Shown here in pieces: positions 30,813 through 38,979 of a DNA stretch of 45,500 bases. The first letter of the stretch is position 1; every line of letters begins with the position of its first letter. Below the pieces are notes generated by a model. The model saw only the letters and a list, made by a program, of their open reading frames with translations, was not told where the DNA came from and searched no databases. Origin of the DNA: DASWED01 sp036394995. Its GTDB lineage: Bacteria; Actinomycetota; UBA4738; JACQTL01. Made by a program: the position numbers and the translations under genes. The stretch is from positions 1 to 45,500 of the forward strand of contig DASWED010000023.1 in NCBI GenBank assembly GCA_036394995.1, given 5' to 3'.

Positions 30813-32705
30813 CTACAGCCCCGCCGCCGTGGCCGCCGCCGGGCCGCCCACGATCGGGAGGACCAGTGCGCTGGGATGCGCGGCGTCGTGGAGGACGGTG
30901 TTGGCGGCGCGCTCGGGGTCGGAGATCGCCCACCACGTGTTCGACGACATCACCGCGACGCCGATGCGGTGCCCGGCCTTCACCACCCAATCGTTGTCGA
31001 TGAACTCCACCGTGGCGTGGTACGTCTCGCCGGGCGCAAGGTCCTTCCCCTGCTCCATGCCGTCGCGGTACCGGGCGTTGAGGAACCCCCGCGACATCGT
31101 GCAGGCGTCCGCCGTGGGTTCGAACGTGCACAGCGACGCCGTGGTGGTCACCGGCGGGCCCAGGTCGAACAGGACCGGCGTGTAGCGCGAGGACGTGGCC
31201 AGCGTGGACGCGAACAGGTCGAGCTTGGGTGTGCCCGACATGCGGACGTCGTGCGTCAGCGCGGGGGTCACGTACCACAGGACCTGGCCGTTGTCCGGCT
31301 GGTCCAACAGGCTGAGCGCGTGCGACTCCGTCATCGCTCCGGAGTCCACGTACTGCTCCGAGCCGTCGTTCGCGCCGAGGGGCGCCTGCGACAGCCGCTG
31401 TTCGGGATGCAGGAACAGCCGGACGTCGGAGGTCCCCGGCGGGGGCCAGGTGGCGTCGGAGTGCACCACGCCGTCGTTCGTCTTCGAGATCAGCGCGGGC
31501 TGGCGCTCGATGTTCGTGTGGTAGCCGTACAGGAAGTGGTCGAACCAGGCGTGGAGGATCGTGCCGAAGGGGATCTCCGGGTCCACGCCGCCGTGGGCCC
31601 CCTGGCCCATCACCATCATCTTGTAGGGCACGCCCTCGTCGGCCGCGGTGTGCTTGTCGTCCACCGGGACGGCGTCGAACCACCGCGTCGACTCGGAGTG
31701 CTTCACGTTGTAGTCGCGCCATCCGCCCTGGACCAGCACCGAGACCTCCTGCTTGTCCCGGGTGGCCAGCTTCGAGGCTCCCAGGAGGTAGTCGCGGTCC
31801 TTCCAGAACGAGTCGTAGTCGGGGTTCACGCTGTACCCGGCCTCGGTGTGAGCGGCCTTGTCGGCCGGGCACATCCGTTCGGCCAGGCGGTTCGCGTAGT
31901 CCATGGGGTCGTCGGGGTTCTGGGGCGGCAGCGCGCCGAACCCGAGGTCGAACCCGACCGGGGTGTCGAACCCCTCCTCGTCGATGATGACGCCCTGGCG
32001 CTGGGCGGGGTCCATGATGAAGTACCGGACGCCGCCGAAGTACGCGTACCCGTACCAGTGGCTGATGGCCACTTCGGGGACGATGGTGGCCAGGTGCGGG
32101 GGGTTCGCCACCGCGGCCTCGTTCGCGGTGGTGCCGTCGTACGAGCCGCCGATCATGGCGAGCTTGCCGTTCGACCAGGCGCGCGTGCCGAGCCACTCCA
32201 CCAGGTCGTACGCGGAGTTCCGCTCCCGGATGCCGCCGTAGTCCCAGCACCCCCCGGAGTCGCCGGTGCCAACGACGTCGGCCACCGCGCGGGCGTAGCC
32301 CTTCGGGACGAAGGTGGACGCCAGGCCGTCGCTCGCGCTGGCGCCGAGGAGCGAGTACGGCGTGTAGGTGAGGATCACCGGAACCCGAATGCCGTCGGGG
32401 ACCTTCGGCCGCACGATGCGGACGGCCACCTGGCCGCCGCGGGTGGGGATCATGAACGACTGCTCCGCCATGGCCTGGTACTTGTTCGTGGTCACCGGCT
32501 TCAGCGGCGGCGGACTGTGTCGCCTCGTGGCGGCGTGCGCGGTGGTGGCGCAGGCGGACGCGGCGGCCGTGGCGGCGAGCGAGAGCACGGCGCCGACGGC
32601 GACGAGGCGGACGCGGCGACGCTCGGGTGAGCGGCTTATGCCGTGGCGACGCTCGGGTGAGCGGCGGCCGTGGTCGATCGGGATGTTCGGGCTCGCGGGA
32701 CGCAT
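30813..32705 (-). CDS. Exported CocE/NonD-family hydrolase
   Basis: 630 residues. ATG 32705 follows GAGGGGG. The N-terminus is long and basic, with a tenfold-Arg stretch (ERRRVRLVAV) before a hydrophobic run ending near residue 59; this could be a Tat-type or extended Sec signal. Catalytic residues are S188 in GGSYDG, D331 in GGWRDYN and H371 in GQGAHGG, followed by the PepX_C-type jelly roll (about 400-620). Substrate unknown: ester, amide or N-blocked peptide. Two 10-residue repeats (RSPERR) near residues 16-30 come from a 30-bp tandem repeat in DNA. The gene heads an operon with the Ig-domain protein and is divergent from a small membrane protein. Paralogue of 2158-3858. Confidence 0.87.
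   Translation of the reverse strand: MRPASPNIPIDHGRRSPERRHGISRSPERRRVRLVAVGAVLSLAATAAASACATTAHAATRRHSPPPLKPVTTNKYQAMAEQSFMIPTRGGQVAVRIVRPKVPDGIRVPVILTYTPYSLLGASASDGLASTFVPKGYARAVADVVGTGDSGGCWDYGGIRERNSAYDLVEWLGTRAWSNGKLAMIGGSYDGTTANEAAVANPPHLATIVPEVAISHWYGYAYFGGVRYFIMDPAQRQGVIIDEEGFDTPVGFDLGFGALPPQNPDDPMDYANRLAERMCPADKAAHTEAGYSVNPDYDSFWKDRDYLLGASKLATRDKQEVSVLVQGGWRDYNVKHSESTRWFDAVPVDDKHTAADEGVPYKMMVMGQGAHGGVDPEIPFGTILHAWFDHFLYGYHTNIERQPALISKTNDGVVHSDATWPPPGTSDVRLFLHPEQRLSQAPLGANDGSEQYVDSGAMTESHALSLLDQPDNGQVLWYVTPALTHDVRMSGTPKLDLFASTLATSSRYTPVLFDLGPPVTTTASLCTFEPTADACTMSRGFLNARYRDGMEQGKDLAPGETYHATVEFIDNDWVVKAGHRIGVAVMSSNTWWAISDPERAANTVLHDAAHPSALVLPIVGGPAAATAAGL
32615..32665. repeat. Two 21-bp direct repeats, 30-bp period, inside the signal region of the hydrolase gene
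   Basis: Identical 21-mers occur at 32615-32635 and 32645-32665. In frame they give two copies of a 10-residue basic unit (RSPERR...) before the hydrophobic core of the signal peptide. The period is a multiple of three, so copy changes would keep the frame. Confidence 0.7.
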
Positions 32706-32885
32706 ATCGGATTCCCCCTCTGGCGGACGTGTGCGTGGCTGGTATCCCCACCTGGGGCCCGAAATATGCGGGGTGAGCGGCAGAAACAGCTCACACGGTC
32801 CCGCCGCGCGGGGGCCCTGGAGGCCCTGATCCGGCCGATTCGTGCTCCCGATACTGGGTACGGGTCGAGGAGGAGGTGGTCGAGC

Positions 32886-33203
32886 ATGGGGTCGGCACGG
32901 ACGCTCCGGTCCCGAAACACCCGAATCGTGCTCATCGGATTCGCGAGCTGGGCCCTGGCCGTCGTGGCCATGGCCGCCGCGGTGGCCCTGGCTCGCTGGA
33001 ACGGCCTCGGGGAGTCGAGCGGAAGCGGGAGGAACGGGCTCGTCGCGGTGATCCTCGTGGTGGGCACCTTCCTGGCGGTGCTCTCCGCGTGGCTGGGCAT
33101 CCGCCTCACGAGATCGGGCCGCGTCACCCCGCGCGCCGCGAGGACGGGCCGGCCCCAGCCGGCCACCCCCGGCGGCGAGGCGCAGGTGCGGCCGGCCGCC
33201 TGA
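32886..33203 (+). CDS. Small membrane protein, two helices
   Basis: 105 residues. Two hydrophobic segments (about 14-36, VLIGFASWALAVVAMAAAVAL, and 50-70, LVAVILVVGTFLAVLSAWLG) are followed by a basic, Pro/Arg-rich tail. ATG 32886 has GAGGAGGAGG nine bases upstream, a strong ribosome site. No family is recognised. It is divergent from the secreted CocE hydrolase operon with 180 bases between starts, and a gene-poor stretch follows. Confidence 0.65.
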   Translation: MGSARTLRSRNTRIVLIGFASWALAVVAMAAAVALARWNGLGESSGSGRNGLVAVILVVGTFLAVLSAWLGIRLTRSGRVTPRAARTGRPQPATPGGEAQVRPAA

Positions 33204-33595
33204 CCGGGCCGCGCGTCCCGATCCCTCGTGGTCGGTCCCTGTTCCGGCCGCCGAACGCCGTTCGGTGCGCCGGCGCGTGCTTGGGTTCCGGGGGAGGGAT
33301 GTGGGCCCGGCCACCAGGGCGCACTCGGAACCTCTCCAGGCTGATCACACACCTCGAATACCCATGCGAAGCGCGACGGAGTTCCGAGGAGACCCCCACC
33401 TCGCCTCAAGCCACGGCGTCGTAGGGTTCCTGCGCGATCTCCAGGACGCGAGCGGTGTCCTCGCGCACGGTCTGTGCGTCCCCCAGACGGCGGACCGCCA
33501 GGGAAGGGACAGGCGAGTCTGTCGAGACGCGGGAGCTCCCCCTCCCCCGGCCTGGCGTTCTCGGCGATGCGAGCGGCGAGGTTTCCCGCCGCTGT
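33204..33595. other. Gene-poor region between small membrane protein and DoxX
   Basis: 392 bases with no convincing gene. A leftward frame at about 33409-33510 reads LAVRRLGDAQTVREDTARVL, which has protein-like composition but no visible start site, so it could be a remnant. A short inverted repeat CCGAACgccGTTCGG lies at 33251-33265, 48 bases past the upstream stop. Confidence 0.5.
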
Positions 33596-34012
33596 TTAGA
33601 GGTTGAACAGCGGGTCGGTGAGCATCGGTCCGAACTCACCGCCGTAGGCCGTCACGGCGAAGAAGACGAGGGCTGCGCCCAACAGAGCCAGGTCCTTCTG
33701 GAAATGGGTCATGTCGGCCACCCGCTCCGTCTGATCCTTCAGGGTCCAGAAGTTGTGGATGAAGAACGCAGTGAAGAACAGGAAGACCGCGATGGTGAGC
33801 GCAGCCAGGTCGGCCCAGATTCCGGCGGCGATCCCGATGCCACCGGCGATGATCGCCACCCCGCTCACCAGCACCGCCGGACCGGCCAGCGGGAACCGCT
33901 TGCTGGCGGTGTACCCCCGCAACTGCTGGTAGCTGACGAGGTGCCCCATGAGCCCGGCCCCGACGAACAGCGCGCTGAACAGGATCCGTCCGATCAGGAG
34001 CAACGCGTCCAT
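33596..34012 (-). CDS. DoxX-family membrane protein
   Basis: 138 residues with four membrane helices: LLLIGRILFSALFVGAG at the N-terminus with the family Arg, then AGPAVLVSGVAIIAGGIG, LAALTIAVFLFFTAFFIHNFW, and a C-terminal LALLGAALVFFAV. This is the DoxX/DoxD fold; members are linked to redox and sulfur stress or to unknown membrane roles. ATG 34012 is preceded by GGAGAGGAG. The HNFW segment followed by QKDLALLGAALVFF is typical of the class. It stands alone; the tRNA-Thr gene lies 219 bases upstream on the same strand. Confidence 0.85.
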   Translation of the reverse strand: MDALLLIGRILFSALFVGAGLMGHLVSYQQLRGYTASKRFPLAGPAVLVSGVAIIAGGIGIAAGIWADLAALTIAVFLFFTAFFIHNFWTLKDQTERVADMTHFQKDLALLGAALVFFAVTAYGGEFGPMLTDPLFNL

Positions 34013-34230
34013 GAGGTGACTCCTCTCCGGCGACGGGTTGCCCGCACACCTGTAGAACACGTCCGCGGCTTCCAGTCTTCCCGTCGGGGGAGGTACGCGG
34101 CGTGCTTCCTCGCTGCCGCGGATTCGTCTTGCTTCGCTTCGGCGGCGAGGACCTTTTCAAGGAACCTTGATCCAGCCCCGAGGACGGCTCGGCATTTCTC
34201 CTAACGACGGAGGGCATGCCAAGCGGCCGG

Positions 34231-34304
34231 AGCCGGCGGTCGGATTCGAACCGACGACCTAGCGATTACAAGTCGCTTGCGCTTCCGGACTGCGCCACGC
34301 CGGC
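34231..34304 (-). tRNA. tRNA-Thr (anticodon TGT)
   Basis: The reverse strand folds into a full cloverleaf of 74 nt. Acceptor arms GCCGGCG/CGCCGGC pair over seven bases, the D stem is GCGC/GCGC, the anticodon stem AGCGA/TCGCT holds the loop CTTGTAA (anticodon TGT, reading ACA threonine codons), and the T arm is GTCGG-TTCGAAT-CCGAC. The discriminator is T and the terminal CCA is not encoded. No other tRNA was seen nearby. Confidence 0.95.
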
Positions 34305-34401
34305 GTGACGGTTCGCCCCGTCGTTCTCGTACCGTCCGGGCAAGGATACGCTCGGCGAACGGCGGCTCGAGGGAGCCCGCCGCCATGAGGAGGTCGCGGC
34401 C

Positions 34402-35067
34402 GTGGAGGTGTTCGTGTCGATCGACATGGAGGGGATCGCGGGGATCGCGCACATCCGGCAGGTCGTCCGGGGGACCGACGACTACCCGCTGTCCCGCGAG
34501 CTCATGACCGAGGAGGCGAACGCCGCCGTGGCCGGGGCGTTCGACGGCGGCGCCACGCGAGTGGTGGTGAACGACTCCCACGGCGACATGACGAACCTGC
34601 TGCCCGACCGGATGGACCCTCGGGCGGAGCTCACGCTGGGCTCGCCGAAGGTGCCGCTCAGCATGATCACCGGGATCGGGCCGGAGTTCGGATGCGCGCT
34701 GTTCGTCGGGTACCACGCCCGGGCCGGGAGCTCGGACGCCGTCCTGGACCACACGTACTCCGGGCGCCTCCTGTACGACGTTCGCGTGAACGGCGAGTCG
34801 TGGACCGAGGCCGATCTCAACGCGGCGCTGGCCGGGCTGGACGGCGTGCCGGTGGCCCTGGTCACCGGCGACCAGACCTGCTGCGAACAGTCCTCCGTGC
34901 GCCTTCCGGGGGTGCGGACCGTGGTGGTGAAGCGCGCTCTCAACCGGCACGTCGCAACCGGCATCTCGCCCCAGCGGGCTCGCGAGCAGATCCGGGCCGG
35001 GGCCGAAGAGGCCGTGCGGAGAGCGGGCTCGCTGGAGCCGTTCCGCCCGCGCCGCAGTACCGCGTGA
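34402..35067 (+). CDS. M55-family D-aminopeptidase (DppA-like)
   Basis: 221 residues; GTG 34402 has AGGAGG nine bases upstream. The zinc ligands of DppA are all present at matching positions: D8 and E10 in SIDMEG, H60 in NDSHGD, H105 in GYHA and E132 in NGESW. H117 in DHTYS is equivalent to the proposed catalytic His. The family forms self-compartmentalising decamers that cleave D-amino-acid-containing peptides, for use or recycling of wall peptides. The chain is about 50 residues shorter than Bacillus DppA, missing the far C-terminus, but all active-site residues are upstream of that point. Convergent with rlmB, with one intergenic base. Confidence 0.88.
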   Translation: MEVFVSIDMEGIAGIAHIRQVVRGTDDYPLSRELMTEEANAAVAGAFDGGATRVVVNDSHGDMTNLLPDRMDPRAELTLGSPKVPLSMITGIGPEFGCALFVGYHARAGSSDAVLDHTYSGRLLYDVRVNGESWTEADLNAALAGLDGVPVALVTGDQTCCEQSSVRLPGVRTVVVKRALNRHVATGISPQRAREQIRAGAEEAVRRAGSLEPFRPRRSTA

Positions 35068-35068
35068 A

Positions 35069-35881
35069 CTAACCCGGGTCTCGGGGCCCCCGAGAGGGCA
35101 CCACGTAGGCGAACAGGACCGCAGCGAGCGACGCCGAGGCGTTCAGCGACTCCACGGTGCCCCGCATGGGGAGCGAGACCAGCAGATCGCAGTGCTCACG
35201 GACCAGGCGCGAGATCCCCTCGCCCTCCGAGCCCACCACGAGCGCCACCGGGCCGTCCGGGCAGGGTTCATCGTAGACGGTTCGGGGAGCCGCCTGGTCG
35301 AGCCCGATCACGGTGAATCCGCGGACCTTCAGGTGCTCGACCGCCCGGGTGAGGTTCGTCACCCTGGCATGGCGTAGGTGCAGGAGGGCCCCGGCCGAGG
35401 CGCGGACGGCGGCCGCGGTGACCGGCGCCGAACGGCGGTCCCGGGTCACCAGCAGCGTCGCGCCGGCCCCCTCGGCCGCCCGAGCGGCGGCGCCGAGGTT
35501 CTGGGGATCGGTGATCCCGTCGAGGACCACGGCGACGTCCCGGTCGGAGACCCTGAACGTGGCCAGATCGCGTTCGGCCAGGGTCCCGGGGACCACCACT
35601 CTCGCCACGACCCCCTGGTGATCCGGGGCCAGGCCGTCGAGCCGTTCGCGGTCGGCCTCCCTGGTGGGCACGCCCGCCCGGCCGGCCTCCTCGGCGATGG
35701 CCGCGAGCGGTCCGGGGGTCCGTGCGTGCCCGGCGAGCACGATCTCCCGGGCCGTCCCCGCCCGGATCGCCTCGGCCACGGTCCGCCGTCCACCGATCCA
35801 GATCGCCCCGGGCTCCCCTCGGGGCCCCCGCCCGGGCCCGGGAGGGCGGCCCCACGAGCTCCCCCGCGCCGGACGCTTCAC
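35069..35881 (-). CDS. rlmB: 23S rRNA 2'-O-methyltransferase, RlmB/TrmH (SPOUT) family
   Basis: 270 residues. An N-terminal substrate-binding domain (residues 20-95, with GGRRTVAEAI) precedes the SPOUT domain, which has the deep-knot motifs VVLDGITDPQNLGAAARAAE, LVVGSEGEGISRLV and LPMRGTVESLNASAS. These are the SpoU signatures. It methylates a ribose 2'-OH, most likely in 23S rRNA near the peptidyl-transferase or GTPase centre. GTG 35881 overlaps the ispF stop by four bases. In mycobacteria cysS lies between ispF and this gene; here it is absent, leaving ispF and rlmB fused in translation. Confidence 0.9.
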   Translation of the reverse strand: MKRPARGSSWGRPPGPGRGPRGEPGAIWIGGRRTVAEAIRAGTAREIVLAGHARTPGPLAAIAEEAGRAGVPTREADRERLDGLAPDHQGVVARVVVPGTLAERDLATFRVSDRDVAVVLDGITDPQNLGAAARAAEGAGATLLVTRDRRSAPVTAAAVRASAGALLHLRHARVTNLTRAVEHLKVRGFTVIGLDQAAPRTVYDEPCPDGPVALVVGSEGEGISRLVREHCDLLVSLPMRGTVESLNASASLAAVLFAYVVPSRGPRDPG

Positions 35882-36366
35882 GCCCGGACCAGCACGGCGA
35901 CGGCCAGAGCGGCGGCGCCGTCCCCGGACAGCCCGAGGCCCTCCGGCCTGGTCGCCTTCACGGAGACCGCGCCCGGATCGATCACCAGCACCTCCGCCAG
36001 CGCTGCCCGGACCTCGTCCCGGCGGGGCGCGAGCCGGGGCCGCTCCGCGACCAGCGTCACGTCGCACGACGACGGCCGGAAGCCGGCATCGAACACGAGC
36101 CCGACGCATCGCCCGAGCAGGTCGAGCCCCCGCATGCCCTCCGTGGCGGGGTCGGTGTCGGGGAAGTGATCGCCGAGATCGCCCAGCCCGGCCGCGCCCA
36201 GCAAGGCCTCGCCCACCGCGTGGCAGATCACGTCGGCGTCCGAATGCCCGGCCAGGCCGGGCTCACCGTCCCACCTGACGCCACCCAGCCACAGCGGCCG
36301 GGAATCGTCCCGGGGGTGCACGTCGAACCCCAGCCCGACCCGAGGGACAGCGGCCGGATCAGCCAC
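35878..36366 (-). CDS. ispF: 2-C-methyl-D-erythritol 2,4-cyclodiphosphate synthase
   Basis: 162 residues. Metal ligands are D15 and H17 in GLGFDVH and H49 in DADVICH, with GHSDAD (41-45) and DHFPDTD as substrate loops and the C-terminal VSVKATRPEGLG. The enzyme cyclises CDP-methylerythritol phosphate in the non-mevalonate isoprenoid pathway. GTG 36366 overlaps the ispD stop by eight bases, and the stop overlaps rlmB. Trimeric enzyme; length is normal. Confidence 0.96.
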   Translation of the reverse strand: MADPAAVPRVGLGFDVHPRDDSRPLWLGGVRWDGEPGLAGHSDADVICHAVGEALLGAAGLGDLGDHFPDTDPATEGMRGLDLLGRCVGLVFDAGFRPSSCDVTLVAERPRLAPRRDEVRAALAEVLVIDPGAVSVKATRPEGLGLSGDGAAALAVAVLVRA

Positions 36367-37084
36367 CGTGGCGCCCGTCCCCGGTTCCGGGGCCGGCGGG
36401 GCGGGCGTGGGCCCTGGCGGCCAGCACGTGCTCCACCCTGGGCAGGTCCTCCGGCGTGGTCACCTTGAAGTTGTCCGGCTCGCCGGCCACGGCCCGGACC
36501 CGGTGGCCCGCCCACTCCATGAGCGCGGCATCGTCGGTGAACTCGACGTCGGCCTCCGCCGCCCGCCGGTGGGCATCCCGAAGGGCCGGCAGGACGAACC
36601 CCTGGGGGGTCTGGGCCAGGGCCAGCTCGTCGCGGGACTCGGTGGCCGCGATCCACCCATCCCGGATCCGCTTCACGGTGTCGGCCACGGGAACCACCGG
36701 TACCGCCCCGTCCGCGCCGGCCAGGACGGCGTCCAGCACGGCCTCGAACAGGGCCGGCGTGGCCAGGGCCCGCGCGGCGTCGTGCACCAGCACCGCGTCG
36801 GCATCGCCCGGAACCTCGTCCAGGGCCACCCGGACCGACCCCTGGCGGGTCCGACCGCCGGTCACCACCACGACGGTCCCGCTCACCGGCAGGAGCGACC
36901 GGGCCCGGTGCTCCCACCCGGAGGGGACGGCCACGACCACGCACGAGACCCCGGGGCAGGCCGCGGCGGACTCGACGGCGAGGGTCAGCAGGGAGGTCCC
37001 GGCCGCGGTGAGGAAGGCCTTGGGGCGGTCGCGCTCCATCCTGGTGCCGGCGCCGGCGGCCAGGACGACAGCGGCGGCCGTCAT
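36359..37084 (-). CDS. ispD: 2-C-methyl-D-erythritol 4-phosphate cytidylyltransferase
   Basis: 241 residues. The nucleotide-binding loop is VVLAAGAGTRM with RPKAFL; VHDAARAL, then VPVADTVKR, LAQTPQGF and FTDDAALMEW are the conserved IspD segments, and NFKVTTPEDL closes the fold. It forms CDP-methylerythritol in isoprenoid synthesis. ATG 37084 overlaps the TGA of the PIN-TRAM gene (ATGA). The C-terminal ~15 residues are a Gly/Pro-rich extension caused by the overlap with ispF. Confidence 0.96.
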   Translation of the reverse strand: MTAAAVVLAAGAGTRMERDRPKAFLTAAGTSLLTLAVESAAACPGVSCVVVAVPSGWEHRARSLLPVSGTVVVVTGGRTRQGSVRVALDEVPGDADAVLVHDAARALATPALFEAVLDAVLAGADGAVPVVPVADTVKRIRDGWIAATESRDELALAQTPQGFVLPALRDAHRRAAEADVEFTDDAALMEWAGHRVRAVAGEPDNFKVTTPEDLPRVEHVLAARAHARPAGPGTGDGRHGG

Positions 37085-38193
37085 GGAGCCGGAGGCTCGG
37101 CGGGAGCCCCGGAGCCCGCGAGCGAGGCGAACACCATGCGGCCCGTCGAGGTCTGCAGGACGTTGGTGACCCGGACGTCCACCTCGGAGCCGATGTGCGC
37201 GGCCGCCTCTTCCACCACCACCATGGTGCCGTCCTCCAGGTGGCCCACGGCCTGACCGTGGTCGCGCCCCTCCCGGACCAGCCGGACGTTGAGCGTCTCC
37301 CCCGGCAGGAACGGGATCCGGAACGCCGCGGCCAGGGCGTTGATCGACCGAACCGGGACCGAGAGGGCCTGGGCCACCTTGACCAGGTTCGCGTCCGCGG
37401 TGACCACGGCGCCGCCCCGATCCCGGGCCAACCGGACCAGCCCGGCGTCCACGTCGCCCATGGCCTCCTCCTCCACCAGCAGGACCTCGACCGTGGGATC
37501 CCGCTGGATCTCGGCCAGCACGTCGAGGCCCCGCCGTCCCCGTCCCCGGCGGTTCGCGTCGGATGAGTCGGCGATCCGCTGGAGCTCGCCCAGGACACCG
37601 CGCGGGACGAGCAGCACGCCGCTCAGGAAGCCGGTCCGGACGAGATCGAGCACCCGCCCGTCGATGAATGCGCTGGTATCGATGACGTTGACCTCGGCCC
37701 GGCCCGACCCCGCCGCCCGAGGCTTCAGCCCCACGAGCGAGAACAGCTCCGTGCTCCTGGCCCGGCCGACGCGGTACCCCAGAAACGGGAACGTGAGGTA
37801 GACGAACGCGATGGCCGGCCACGCCGCGGCCTGGGGCAGCCGGAACAGCGGGATGCTGAGCAGGAGCGCGATGACGAGCCCCACGACCAGTCCCGCCACC
37901 CCGGCCGCGATCTCCGCCGGGGCCGCCCGAGTGAACTCACGCTCGACCGCGGAGACGGCCTGGGCGGTCTGCCGCCCGAAGACCCCGCCCGCGACGTAGC
38001 CGAGCAGCGCCCCGAGCACGATCCCGAGGACGGTCCGCCCGGGGTCGGACTTCGGGATCCACACGTTCGCCCCGATCTCGTACCCGCCGAGCGCGAACAG
38101 AGTGACGAAGATGAACCGGACGAACTCGACCAGCCGCCCACGCGGAATGGGCTTCCTGGGAACCTCGTCGCTCACCGCATCACCGTGCCCCAC
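37081..38193 (-). CDS. PIN-TRAM domain membrane protein (YacL-like)
   Basis: 370 residues. Four membrane helices occupy about residues 22-145 (FVRFIFVTLFALGGYEIGA, then VLGIVLGALLGYVAGGVFG and others). The PIN nuclease-fold domain begins at NVIDTSAFIDGRVLDL (about 168), with further acidic residues in GDVDAGLVRLA and TADANLVKVA. A C-terminal TRAM-type RNA-binding domain (about 290-350) contains LPGETLNVRLVREG and GTMVVVEEAA. It sits between carD and ispD, as in most Actinobacteria and Firmicutes, and is probably a membrane-tethered RNase or RNA-binding protein. GTG 38193 is assumed; GTG 38175 is possible. Confidence 0.88.
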   Translation of the reverse strand: MGHGDAVSDEVPRKPIPRGRLVEFVRFIFVTLFALGGYEIGANVWIPKSDPGRTVLGIVLGALLGYVAGGVFGRQTAQAVSAVEREFTRAAPAEIAAGVAGLVVGLVIALLLSIPLFRLPQAAAWPAIAFVYLTFPFLGYRVGRARSTELFSLVGLKPRAAGSGRAEVNVIDTSAFIDGRVLDLVRTGFLSGVLLVPRGVLGELQRIADSSDANRRGRGRRGLDVLAEIQRDPTVEVLLVEEEAMGDVDAGLVRLARDRGGAVVTADANLVKVAQALSVPVRSINALAAAFRIPFLPGETLNVRLVREGRDHGQAVGHLEDGTMVVVEEAAAHIGSEVDVRVTNVLQTSTGRMVFASLAGSGAPAEPPAP

Positions 38194-38290
38194 GCGTCGG
38201 CGCGCTTCAAGCCTACCGGCCGGCGATCCGGCGATTTCGGACAGCGTTCGTGTGCGCTCGGGCAGGGTTCGTGCGGCTCCGGCTGCAGGG

Positions 38291-38776
38291 CTAGTGGGAT
38301 TCGGCCAGGACCTTGTCGATCATGCCCTCGGCGTCCGACTCCGAGCAGTCCATGGCGAACACCAGCTCGGACACGAGGATCTGCCGGGCCTTGGCCAGCA
38401 TGCGCTTCTCGCCGGCCGACAGGCCCTTGTCCTTGTCCCGGATCGACAGGTTCCGAACCACCTCGGCCACCTGGTACGGGTCACCGGAGTGGAGCTTCTC
38501 GATGTTGTTCTTGAACCGGCGGCTCCAGTTGGAGGCCATCTTGGACTCGTCCTCGCGGAGGACGGCCAGGACCTTCTTGACCTCGGTCCTGGCCACGACC
38601 TTCCGCAGGCCGACGGCCTGGGTGTTGTCGGTCGGAATCATCAGGGTGAGATCGCCGTACGCCAGCCGGAGGACGAAGTACTTCTTCTTCTCTCCCAGGA
38701 AGTTCCTCTCCCGCAGGTCCTCGATGACGGCTGCGCCGTGCTCTGGATGGACGACCGTGTCACCCTTTCGATACAC
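38291..38776 (-). CDS. carD: CarD/CdnL-family RNA polymerase-binding regulator
   Basis: 161 residues, near the 162 of mycobacterial CarD. The N-terminal Tudor-like RNAP-interaction domain starts YRKGDTVVHPEHGAAVIED, and the C-terminal helical domain has MASNWSRRFKNNIEKL with the conserved Trp that wedges into the promoter bubble. It stabilises open complexes at rRNA and other promoters. GTG 38776 has AGGGGG five bases upstream. The gene is followed by the PIN-TRAM gene (97-base gap) and preceded by radA with about 200 bases between, so it likely has its own promoter; a TATACC near 38874 (leftward) is a weak candidate. Confidence 0.95.
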   Translation of the reverse strand: MYRKGDTVVHPEHGAAVIEDLRERNFLGEKKKYFVLRLAYGDLTLMIPTDNTQAVGLRKVVARTEVKKVLAVLREDESKMASNWSRRFKNNIEKLHSGDPYQVAEVVRNLSIRDKDKGLSAGEKRMLAKARQILVSELVFAMDCSESDAEGMIDKVLAESH

Positions 38777-38979
38777 AGAACCCCCTAGGGACTGGGACGA
38801 GAAGTGCGCTCAAGACTATTGAAGAGTAGCACGACGCTGGGACCCCCGGCAACTCGAAACCGCAGGTCAGAGGTATATTTTCGCCTTGCTTGCCCTGCTG
38901 GACGACTCGTCCCGATCCTCCGGGGAGCCGGTCCGGAGCCACCTGGCCGGCCCTCCAGGGCCTCGTGCCGGGGACCAGC

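Noticed and set aside
33251..33265. CCGAACgccGTTCGG as a second SOS box
   Set aside because: The spacer is three bases instead of four and it lies downstream of a small gene with no promoter or gene start nearby.
34158..34169. Palindrome CAAGGaaCCTTG near the tRNA
   Set aside because: Short, isolated, and not placed at a promoter or gene end; chance is likely.
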